Assembly: GCA_019417045.1 (NCBI GenBank)
Contig: DXWE01000055.1
Coordinates: forward strand, 1,502-9,483
Direction of reading: 5' to 3'
Length of the DNA stretch: 7,982 nt
Source: Oscillospiraceae bacterium
GTDB taxonomy: Bacteria; Bacillota; Clostridia; Oscillospirales; Acutalibacteraceae
Notes under the pieces: generated by a model
What the model saw: only the letters and a program-made list of their open reading frames with translations
What the model was told of the DNA's origin: nothing
Databases searched by the model: none
Shown here: positions 1-6,547 of the stretch, in pieces
Numbering within the stretch: the first letter of the stretch is position 1
Layout of the letters: every line of letters starts with the position of its first letter
Translations under genes and position numbers: made by a program

Positions 1-2631
1 AACGGGGAGGCGCGGGACGGCTCCGGGCAGCCGGATGTCCGCCTCCTGTATGGGCCAAAGTCGCTGGCCGAGGAGCTGGGGGTGACGCTGGCACCGTCGT
101 GGCAGGCGGCGCTGCGGCCGGAGGATCCCGGGCTGGCCGCGCTGTATGACACGGTGACGGCGGCTGCCCGGGACAATCCCGATCTGCCCCTGTCCTCGCT
201 CGGCTATTGGAGCCGGCCGGTCACCCTGTCCGCCGACGGGGAACCGGCGATCCTGTTTGCCCTGCCGCTGTGCGACGGGCAGGGCGCGCCCTTTGGGGTG
301 ATCGGCGTGGAGATCGCCCTCTCCCACCTGGAGGCCCTGCTGCCGTATGGGGAGCTCTCCCCGGACGGTGGGGAGGGGAGTTATGTGCTGGCGGTGTGTC
401 CGGACGGGGGGAACGGCGCGCCCGAGCCGGTGGCGGCGAGCGGGTCGCGGTTCCAGTGGGTGCTGGAAGAGGGAGCGGCGCTCTCCCTGACCGGGCGCGA
501 CAGCAGTGCCCCTGTCTACCGGCTGGAGGGGGGAGCGGCGGCAGATCATCCGCCGGCGCTGGCCTGCGTGGAGCCACTGGACCTCTATGGCGACGACGCC
601 CCCTATGCCGACGACCGGTGGGTGCTGCTCGGGATCCGGGACGAGGCGGACGTGCTGCTCGCCTCCCGGCGGCTGCAGCGCTCCCTGCTGCTCGCGTTTG
701 CCTTTACCCTGCTCATCGGGCTGTGCGGCGCCGCGCTGGCGAGCGTGGTGTTCACCAATCCGATCCGCCGCCTGAGAAAAGAGCTGGACGCCCGCCCGCG
801 GGACAAGCAGATCCGCCTGCCGCGGGTACACATTGCCGAGATCGACGAGCTCTCCCAGGCGATTGAAAAGATGAGCACAGACGTGCTGGCGTCCAGCTCG
901 CGGCTGTCCTATATCCTCGAGACGTCCGACATCCCGATCGGCGCCACCGAATACCGGGAGGATACCGGCGCCGTCTATCTGTACGGGAAGGCCGCGCAGC
1001 TGCTGCATTTCCCGCGCGAATTCCACCAGGTCAAGGCGATGAGCACCGAGGAATTCGAGCGGCTGCGCCGGCAGTATTTCGATCCCGTCGCCCAGGGCTA
1101 TGGCGTCCCCGAGACGGTGGAGCGGCGGGGCGGGCACATGACCTCCCGGACGATCCAGGTCGCCGGGGAAAACGGCGCGCTGTCCTGGCTGGACGTCAAG
1201 GTCCTGAAGGGAGAGGGCAAACAGCTCTCGGTGCTGATGGACACGACCAACAGCATGCAGGAAAAGCTGAAGATCGAATATGAGCGGGACTACGATGTCC
1301 TCACCCAGCTGCTCAATCGGCGCGCGTTCCGCCGGATCGTGACCCAATCCCTCGAGGACAGGCCGTCGGGAGTGGGCGCCATGGTCATGTGGGATCTCGA
1401 CAACCTCAAATACATCAACGACACCTATGGCCATGACTACGGCGACAAATACATCGTCGCGGCCGCCCGGGTGCTGGGCGGGCTATATATCCAAGGCGCG
1501 TCTGTCGCGCGGGTATCCGGCGACGAGTTCCTCGCGTTCCTGTCCGGATACCACACGAAAAAAGAGGTGTACCAGCTGGTCAACGCCGTGCACCAGCGGC
1601 TGTTCGAGACCGAGTTTGCCCTGCCCGACAACCAGACGCTGCGCCTGCGCGCCTCCGCCGGGCTGGCGTGGTACCCCGAAAACGGCGAGACCTACGACCA
1701 GCTGAAACGGTACGCCGATTTCGCGATGTATGAGGCCAAACGCACGAGAAAGGGCACCATCCGGCTGTTCGACCCCGCCGCGTTCAAACGGGACGAACCG
1801 CTTCTGTACGGGCAGGAGGAGCTCAACCGCCTGTTCGACGAGCGGCTGGTGAAGTTTGCGTTCCAGCCCATCGTCCGGGTGCAATCGGGAGAGGTGTTCG
1901 CCTATGAGTCGCTCATGCGCCCGCAGGGCGAGACGCTGCGCTCGGTGCAGGACGTGCTCAAGCTCGCGCGGTTGCAGTCCAAGCTCTATTCGCTCGAATG
2001 GCTGACCTGGACCGGGTCGCTCGAGGCGTTTGAAGCACAGCGGGAGGCGTTCGGCAGGGCGCGGCTGTTCATCAATTCCGTCCCGAATACCGCCCTGACG
2101 GTGCAGGACCGCAACAAGATCCTGGCCAGACACCGGGAGGCGCTCTCCCGGGTGGTGCTCGAGGTGATCGAGAGCGAACAGGCTGACCCGGAATATATGG
2201 CGATCAAACAGGAGGCGGTCCGCTCGTGGGGCGGCCAGCTCGCGCTGGACGATTTCGGCGCGGGGTACAACACCGAGATCTCGCTGCTCTCGCTCAACCC
2301 GGCCTATGTCAAGATCGACCAGGCGATCATCCGGGATATCGACCGGGACGACAACCGGCGCAACCTGGTGCAGAATATCGTGCAGTACGCCCGCCGGCGG
2401 CAGATTGGGACGATCGCCGAGGGCATCGAGACCGAGGCCGAGCTGCGCACGGTCGTCTCGCTCGGGGTGGACTATGTCCAGGGGTTCCTGATCGGCCTGC
2501 CGGATCTTCAGGTGCGCGACATCCCGCCCGAGAGAAAGGCCATGCTGCGCGAGCTGTGGCGCGCGCTGTCGCCGGAGGCGCGTGGGCAGTCGGGCCGCCG
2601 GCCGGAGCCGGAGACGCAGGGAGAGATGTGA
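1..2631 (+). CDS. Membrane GGDEF-EAL cyclic-di-GMP protein with sensor, HAMP-like and PAS-like regions (5' end outside window)
   Basis: The frame is open from base 1, so the start is probably upstream; residues here are numbered from an internal GTG at 82. Residues 1-198 look like the end of an extracytoplasmic Cache-type sensor. A membrane segment lies at 201-223, a HAMP-like stretch from NPIRRL (226) to about 275, and a PAS-like region at about 275-395. The GGDEF domain (402-565) has WDLDN at 437-441 and a signature SGDEF at 479-483; no RxxD inhibitory site precedes it. The EAL domain (about 575-825) keeps ExLxR (E609), N665, E694, DD723-724, K744, E780/E783 and Q800, so phosphodiesterase activity looks intact. 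Such proteins make or degrade c-di-GMP in response to an external signal. Which activity dominates cannot be told: Ser for the first Gly of GGDEF occurs in some active cyclases, or the domain may only bind GTP. No c-di-GMP effector is visible nearby. Confidence 0.93.
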   Translation, partial: NGEARDGSGQPDVRLLYGPKSLAEELGVTLAPSWQAALRPEDPGLAALYDTVTAAARDNPDLPLSSLGYWSRPVTLSADGEPAILFALPLCDGQGAPFGVIGVEIALSHLEALLPYGELSPDGGEGSYVLAVCPDGGNGAPEPVAASGSRFQWVLEEGAALSLTGRDSSAPVYRLEGGAAADHPPALACVEPLDLYGDDAPYADDRWVLLGIRDEADVLLASRRLQRSLLLAFAFTLLIGLCGAALASVVFTNPIRRLRKELDARPRDKQIRLPRVHIAEIDELSQAIEKMSTDVLASSSRLSYILETSDIPIGATEYREDTGAVYLYGKAAQLLHFPREFHQVKAMSTEEFERLRRQYFDPVAQGYGVPETVERRGGHMTSRTIQVAGENGALSWLDVKVLKGEGKQLSVLMDTTNSMQEKLKIEYERDYDVLTQLLNRRAFRRIVTQSLEDRPSGVGAMVMWDLDNLKYINDTYGHDYGDKYIVAAARVLGGLYIQGASVARVSGDEFLAFLSGYHTKKEVYQLVNAVHQRLFETEFALPDNQTLRLRASAGLAWYPENGETYDQLKRYADFAMYEAKRTRKGTIRLFDPAAFKRDEPLLYGQEELNRLFDERLVKFAFQPIVRVQSGEVFAYESLMRPQGETLRSVQDVLKLARLQSKLYSLEWLTWTGSLEAFEAQREAFGRARLFINSVPNTALTVQDRNKILARHREALSRVVLEVIESEQADPEYMAIKQEAVRSWGGQLALDDFGAGYNTEISLLSLNPAYVKIDQAIIRDIDRDDNRRNLVQNIVQYARRRQIGTIAEGIETEAELRTVVSLGVDYVQGFLIGLPDLQVRDIPPERKAMLRELWRALSPEARGQSGRRPEPETQGEM
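682..750 (+). other. Transmembrane segment of the GGDEF-EAL protein
   Basis: Residues 201-223 (numbered from GTG 82) are a run of Leu, Ala, Phe, Val and Gly flanked by Arg on both sides. It separates the sensor region from the cytoplasmic HAMP/PAS/GGDEF/EAL part. A second, N-terminal membrane helix would be expected in the missing 5' part, as in other Cache-domain receptors. Confidence 0.8.
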
Positions 2632-2654
2632 GGCGGAAAACAGAAGCTGTCTGT

Positions 2655-2694
2655 CACAAGAGGGAGGCGTGCCGCGGCACGCCTCCCTCTTGTG
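2655..2694 (+). terminator. Perfect 18-bp hairpin after the GGDEF-EAL gene, probable terminator lacking a T-run
   Basis: Bases 2655-2672 and 2677-2694 are exact reverse complements separated by a CGCG loop. The hairpin begins 23 bases after the TGA of the c-di-GMP gene, where a terminator would sit. No run of T follows; the stem itself ends TCTTGTG. It may terminate poorly or protect the 3' end of the mRNA. Function is inferred; the inverted repeat is seen directly. Confidence 0.6.
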
Positions 2695-2739
2695 TCCCGC
2701 CGGCGACGAGGCAGGCAACAGGCCCGGCGGCAGGGCAGG

Positions 2740-2768
2740 CACCCCACCGGACAACCCCGCATAGACTG
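2740..2768 (+). promoter_or_regulatory. Possible sigma-K-like promoter for the Cna-B protein
   Basis: CATAGACTG at 2760-2768 matches five of the six fixed positions of the sigma-K -10 (CATA, three free bases, TA). An AC core lies 16 bases upstream at 2741-2742. The start point would be near 2775, about 20 bases before the ribosome binding site. A TAAAAT at 2779-2784 resembles a housekeeping -10, but no -35 is found at the right distance. Both motifs are short, so this is weak evidence. Confidence 0.2.
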
Positions 2769-2796
2769 GACAGGGGAATAAAATTTGATCCAGTAA

Positions 2797-2802
2797 AGGT
2801 GA
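2797..2802 (+). promoter_or_regulatory. Ribosome binding site that fixes the start of the Cna-B protein
   Basis: AGGTGA lies five bases before the ATG at 2808. The frame stays open far upstream into the c-di-GMP gene, so this site, together with the lack of sensible protein sequence before it, decides the start. A GTG at 2799 is also in frame but would lie inside the site. Confidence 0.75.
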
Positions 2803-2807
2803 GGTCT

Positions 2808-4550
2808 ATGCAATTCTCTTTTCAACGCGGCGGCAATTCCTGCCGCTGCTGTCCGCCCTGTCCGCCGCCTCCGCCACCTCCGCCATCCGGCGTGTTCACG
2901 GCGATCAAGCGCAGCCGTGCGACCGGGCGGCCGGTGGCCGGCGCGGTGTACACCCTCTACCAGTCCGGCCGGCCCGTCGCACGGGCGGAATCCGACGCGG
3001 CCGGCCGGCTGCGCTTCGCCGGCCTCCAGCCGGGATGCTATACCCTGTCCGAGACCGAGGCGCCGGCGGGCTATCAGCCGGACGCGACCTCCTACACCGT
3101 CTCGGTGTGCGCCTGCGGCCGCGTGACCATCGACTGCCAGCCGGCCGACGGGTTCCCGCTCTATGACACGCCGGCGGCCACCCTCGCGTTCCAAAAGCGC
3201 GACGAGGTGAACGGCCGACCGCTCTCCGGCGCGGTCTTCACCCTCTCGAACGGGCAGACTGCCACCTCGGACAGCAACGGGCTGGTACAGTTCGGCACGC
3301 TCGCGCCCGGCACGTATACCCTGACCGAGACGAGAGCGCCCGACGGCTACCAGCTGAGCGACACGCCGTACACGGTCACGGTGTCGGCGGCGGGCGCGGT
3401 GACGGTGAACGGGGTCCCGATCGAGCAATTCACCGCCTGGGATGCCCCGATGCCCTCCTTCTTTTTCTACAAGACGGACGCGCGCACCGGGGAGCCGCTC
3501 TCTGGCGCGGTCTTCACCCTCTCGAACGGGCAGACCGCCACCTCGGACAGCGACGGGCTGGTACAGTTCGGCCGGCTCGCGCCCGGGACCTACACCCTGA
3601 CCGAGACCACGGCGCCCGCCGGCTATGCGCCGAACACGCAGACCTATACGGTGGTGGTGTCGGCGACCGGGGAGATCACGGTGAACGGGACGGCGCAGAG
3701 CGAGTTCTCGGTGGCCAATACCCGAAATGCTTATCCGCTGAGCTTCCCGAAGGCCGATCTGCGCACCGGGGAGCCGCTCTCCGGTGCGGTCTTCACCCTC
3801 TCGAACGGGCAGACCGCCACCTCGGACAGCGATGGCCGGGTGACATTCGGCCCGCTCGCCCCCGGCACCTATACCCTGACCGAGACCACGGCGCCCGCCG
3901 GTTATCTGCCGAACACGCAGACCTATACGGTCGTGGTGTCGGCGACCGGCACGGTGACGGTGGACGGGGACCCGGCGGCGGAGTTCACCGTGTACAACAC
4001 CCCGCAGCCGGCCTTCTTCTTCCGCAAGTATGACGCGCGCACCGGGGAGCCGCTCCCTGGCGCGGTCTTCACCCTCTCAAACGGGCAGACCGCCACCTCG
4101 GACAGCGACGGGCTGGTACAGTTCGGCCCGCTCACCCCCGGCACCTATACCCTGACCGAGACGAGAGCGCCCGAGGGCTACCTGCCGAACACGCAGACCT
4201 ATACGGTCGTGGTGTCGGCGACCGGAGAGATCACCATCAACGGCGACCCGATGGGGGAATTCTATGTCGGAAACTCCCCCTCGCTCGAGCCGAGTGACCC
4301 GCCGACCATCGAGCCCATCACGGCGGGAGACACCCTGATCGTCGGCGAGGGCGTGCCCGGCGCGCAGATTGTGGCCACCCTGCCCGACGGGGTGCAGCTC
4401 ACCACCACGGTGAACGACGGCGGGATCTGGCTGATACCCGTGCCGACCGGCACCACGCTGTCCGCCGGCCAGACCGTGACTGCGCGCCAGACCGTACCCG
4501 GCAGCGGGCAGAGCGAACCGGCCGCCGCCACCGTGCGGGCGGCCGGCTGA
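2808..4550 (+). CDS. Five-repeat Cna-B/SpaA (prealbumin-fold) protein with C-terminal Ig-like domain, no signal peptide
   Basis: The 580-residue product starts with a short polar tag, then CRCCPPC followed by eight prolines (residues 12-26). Five Cna-B/SpaA-type domains follow (about 27-121, 124-214, 216-306, 309-399, 401-491), each with the ET.AP.GY motif. Each keeps the isopeptide triad: Lys 34/130/222/315/407, catalytic Glu 82/174/266/359/451 and acceptor Asp120, Asp212, Asn304, Asn397, Asn489. The Glu-to-acceptor distance is 38 in all five. Residues about 497-578 resemble a bacterial Ig-like domain (Big_6 type). Such domains make rigid, protease-resistant surface stalks held by Lys-Asn/Asp bonds. 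There is no signal peptide, LPxTG or C-terminal membrane anchor, so export and attachment are unexplained. A spore-surface protein laid down from the mother cell would fit, but that is inference. The gene is probably transcribed alone and ends at the 4716 terminator. Confidence 0.9.
   Translation: MQFSFQRGGNSCRCCPPCPPPPPPPPSGVFTAIKRSRATGRPVAGAVYTLYQSGRPVARAESDAAGRLRFAGLQPGCYTLSETEAPAGYQPDATSYTVSVCACGRVTIDCQPADGFPLYDTPAATLAFQKRDEVNGRPLSGAVFTLSNGQTATSDSNGLVQFGTLAPGTYTLTETRAPDGYQLSDTPYTVTVSAAGAVTVNGVPIEQFTAWDAPMPSFFFYKTDARTGEPLSGAVFTLSNGQTATSDSDGLVQFGRLAPGTYTLTETTAPAGYAPNTQTYTVVVSATGEITVNGTAQSEFSVANTRNAYPLSFPKADLRTGEPLSGAVFTLSNGQTATSDSDGRVTFGPLAPGTYTLTETTAPAGYLPNTQTYTVVVSATGTVTVDGDPAAEFTVYNTPQPAFFFRKYDARTGEPLPGAVFTLSNGQTATSDSDGLVQFGPLTPGTYTLTETRAPEGYLPNTQTYTVVVSATGEITINGDPMGEFYVGNSPSLEPSDPPTIEPITAGDTLIVGEGVPGAQIVATLPDGVQLTTTVNDGGIWLIPVPTGTTLSAGQTVTARQTVPGSGQSEPAAATVRAAG
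2886..4280 (+). repeat. Five tandem Cna-B repeat units of about 276-288 bases
   Basis: Units begin near 2886, 3177, 3453, 3732 and 4008. Lys-to-Lys spacing is 96, 92, 93 and 92 residues. Units 2-5 share the core GAVFTLSNGQTATSDS, while unit 1 is diverged (GAVYTLYQSGR). At DNA level, 3477-3572 (unit 3) and 4032-4127 (unit 5) differ at two of 96 bases. That points to recent duplication or gene conversion and makes copy number likely to vary between strains. Confidence 0.9.
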
Positions 4551-4560
4551 CGCGGCAAGT

Positions 4561-4649
4561 GAAAAGAGCAGGAGGATAAACAGGGAAAAGGGGAGAAGAA
4601 AACAGGAGAAAAAAAGGAAAAGGAAACAGGAGGGGAAGGGGCGGGGAAA
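4561..4649 (+). other. Purine tract in the convergent intergenic region
   Basis: Only six of the 89 bases on this strand are pyrimidines. The stretch lies between the Cna-B stop codon and the strong terminator. I found no plausible ORF in it. Read from the other strand, downstream of metI, it gives a C/U-rich, almost G-free RNA, which could assist termination of the methionine operon. No function can be shown from sequence alone. Confidence 0.7.
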
Positions 4650-4715
4650 TCGACAGCGGGAACGGGCCCGAGGACAGGAACGCGAACTCAGAGGAAAGTC
4701 GATCGGACAGACGAC

Positions 4716-4753
4716 GGGGCCGGGGAGCAAATCGCTCCCCGGCCCCTTTTTTT
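4716..4753 (+). terminator. Strong intrinsic terminator of the Cna-B gene
   Basis: A perfect 13-bp GC-rich stem (4716-4728 with 4734-4746) with a five-base loop is followed by seven T (4747-4753). It acts on the + strand. Read from the - strand, the hairpin sits 27 bases past the metI stop but has no T-run after it, so it is not a convincing terminator for the methionine operon. Confidence 0.93.
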
Positions 4754-4772
4754 CGGTTGCAGCGGCGCACGG

Positions 4773-5483
4773 TCACGCCCCGCGCTTGAGCCGCTTGTCG
4801 GATCTGGCCGCGAGCCTCGTGCCGACGCTCTGGAAGATCTGCACCAGCACGATCAACAGGACCACCGCGGGGATCATCACCAGGTAGTTATACCGGTAGT
4901 ACCCGTAGTTGATCGCGAGCTTTCCCAGCCCGCCGCCGCCGACGATCCCGCTCATTGCGGAGTAGCCGAGAATGGTGGTGATCGCGATGGTGGCGTTCGA
5001 CAGCAGCGACGGCACGCTCTCCGGGATCATCACCTTCAGGATGATCTGCAGCGGGGAGGCGCCCATGCTCTGCGCCGCCTCGATGATGTTCGGATTCACC
5101 TCCCGCAGGCTGCTCTCCGCCAGCCGCGCCACAAACGGGAACGCCGCGATGACCAGCGGCACGATCGACGCAACCGTGCCGACGCTCGTGCCGACGATCA
5201 GCCGGGTCAGCGGGATCACAAGGATGACCAGGATCACAAACGGGACCGAACGCAGCAGGTTGATGACCACGTTGAGCACCTGCATCACGCCTCTTGGCAG
5301 CGGCCGCACGCCGCCCTTTTCCCCCGCCACCAGCAGCACGCCGAGCGGCAGCCCGATCACAATGGCCAGCGCGGTCGCGAGCACGGTGACATACACCGTC
5401 TCCCACACTGCGAGCGGGAACTCCTCCTTCAAAATCTCCAGCGCCTGCGTTACCTTTTCCGAGGAAAACAGCCTATCCCACAC
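4773..5483 (-). CDS. metI: Methionine ABC transporter permease MetI
   Basis: The 236-residue integral membrane protein forms the pore of the methionine importer. Hydrophobic segments lie at about 29-53, 66-92, 101-122, 158-180 and 199-220. The cytoplasmic EAA loop that docks to the ATPase is clear at 135-154 (EAAQSMGASPLQ, then IPES). MetI hallmarks such as NLLRSVPF, RLIVGTS and GYSAMSG are present, and the length is close to E. coli MetI (217). The start is a GTG at 5483, which overlaps the last 11 bases of metN; AGGAGGT lies eight bases upstream of it, inside metN. This supports translational coupling to metN. It is the last gene of the operon, transcribed metQ-metN-metI rather than the enterobacterial metN-metI-metQ. 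Confidence 0.95.
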   Translation of the reverse strand: MWDRLFSSEKVTQALEILKEEFPLAVWETVYVTVLATALAIVIGLPLGVLLVAGEKGGVRPLPRGVMQVLNVVINLLRSVPFVILVILVIPLTRLIVGTSVGTVASIVPLVIAAFPFVARLAESSLREVNPNIIEAAQSMGASPLQIILKVMIPESVPSLLSNATIAITTILGYSAMSGIVGGGGLGKLAINYGYYRYNYLVMIPAVVLLIVLVQIFQSVGTRLAARSDKRLKRGA

Positions 5484-6486
5484 GGTCCTCCACCTCCTCT
5501 ACCAGAATGTCCGGCATCGCCTGCAAATACGCGATCGCCTCGCTCAGCCGGTCCGCGCCGCCGGGGATCCCGAGCAGCATGTTGCCATAGACCTTGTCCC
5601 CGAGGCACCGGGTGGAGGCGCCCAGGATGTTCGCCGCGATGCGCCTGTCCATCGCCATCTGCGCGATCAGCGGCGTCCCGGTCGCCTTGGCGCCGTTGAA
5701 CACCACCCGGATCCGGCGCTCATCCGCCGCAATCGGCGGCAGGGAGTGCGCCCCGTCCGGGTACACCAGCCGGCGCGCCGCCGCGGACTGCGGGTTGGAG
5801 AACACCTCGCCGACCGCGCCCTCCTCCACCACGGTCCCCTCGTCCAGGATCGCCACATGGCGGCAGATCTCCTCCACCACGCTCATCTGGTGGGTGATCA
5901 GGATCACCGTGATCCCGAGCTTGTGATTGATGTCCCGGATGAGCGACAGGATCGCGTGTGTCGTGTTCGGGTCGAGCGCGCTCGTCGCCTCGTCGCACAG
6001 CAGCACCTTCGGGTCGGTCGCAAGCGCTCGCGCGATCGCCACCCGCTGCTGCTGCCCGCCCGACAGCTGCGCCGGATAGGCGTTCGCCTTGTCCGGCAGT
6101 CCCACGGTCTCCAGCAGCTCGAGCGCGCGCTTTTTCGCCTGCGCCTTGTTCATCCCCGAAAGTTCCAGCGGGAAGCAGACGTTTTTCAGGCAGGTACGCT
6201 GCATGAGCAGGTTGAACCCCTGGAAGATCATGGTCACGTTCCGCCGCACCTGCCGCAGCTCCCGGTCGGACAGCGATCCGATGTCCACCCCGTCGATCAT
6301 CACCGTGCCCTCGGTCGGGCGCTCCAGCATGTTGATACACCGCACCAGCGTGCTCTTGCCCGCGCCGCTCATGCCGATGATCCCGTAGATATCCCCGTCC
6401 GGGACGGTCAGCGTGACGTGCTTGAGCGCCTCCACCGTCCCGTCCGCCGTCACAAAGGTTTTGGATATGTCGCGTAGTTCTATCAT
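5473..6486 (-). CDS. metN: Methionine ABC transporter ATPase MetN with C-terminal NIL domain
   Basis: The 337-residue ATPase energises methionine import. It shows Walker A GMSGAGKST (38-46), Q-loop Gln89, signature LSGGQ (141-145), Walker B VLLCDE (161-166) and H-loop His199. Residues about 255-335 form the NIL domain, an ACT-like regulatory domain that in E. coli MetN binds methionine and shuts transport down when internal methionine is high (trans-inhibition). Length matches the family (about 340). The ATG at 6486 is chosen because GGAGGGG lies six bases upstream and the product begins MIELRDISKTF, as usual for MetN; the open frame before it has no family resemblance. It lies 61 bases downstream of metQ, with a palindrome between them, and overlaps metI. 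Confidence 0.96.
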   Translation of the reverse strand: MIELRDISKTFVTADGTVEALKHVTLTVPDGDIYGIIGMSGAGKSTLVRCINMLERPTEGTVMIDGVDIGSLSDRELRQVRRNVTMIFQGFNLLMQRTCLKNVCFPLELSGMNKAQAKKRALELLETVGLPDKANAYPAQLSGGQQQRVAIARALATDPKVLLCDEATSALDPNTTHAILSLIRDINHKLGITVILITHQMSVVEEICRHVAILDEGTVVEEGAVGEVFSNPQSAAARRLVYPDGAHSLPPIAADERRIRVVFNGAKATGTPLIAQMAMDRRIAANILGASTRCLGDKVYGNMLLGIPGGADRLSEAIAYLQAMPDILVEEVEDRVG

Positions 6487-6508
6487 GGGCTTCCCCTCCG
6501 CAAGGAAG

Positions 6509-6540
6509 CCCCTTTTGCCGCCGGCCGGCGGCAAAAGGGG
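6509..6540 (-). repeat. Perfect 32-base palindrome between metQ and metN
   Basis: Bases 6509-6524 and 6525-6540 are exact reverse complements, giving a stem of up to 14 bp closed by GGCC. The T-run is on the 5' side of the stem and the A-run on the 3' side, the opposite of an intrinsic terminator. It may protect the 3' end of the metQ message or reduce downstream expression, so that binding protein is made in excess over MetN and MetI. That role is inferred. Confidence 0.75.
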
Positions 6541-6547
6541 GCCTTTG

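Noticed and set aside
1483..2754. Long open frame (423 codons) antisense to the c-di-GMP gene
   Set aside because: Lies wholly opposite conserved GGDEF/EAL coding sequence and has no recognisable motif; long antisense frames are expected at this GC content.
2226..2807. In-frame open extension upstream of the Cna-B start
   Set aside because: It overlaps the end of the c-di-GMP gene in another frame, runs through the hairpin, and reads as low-complexity Arg/Gly/Ala sequence. The ribosome binding site at 2797 supports 2808.
4716..4753. Bidirectional terminator serving metI as well
   Set aside because: On the - strand the hairpin is followed by GTCGTCT with no T-run, so only the + strand use is supported.
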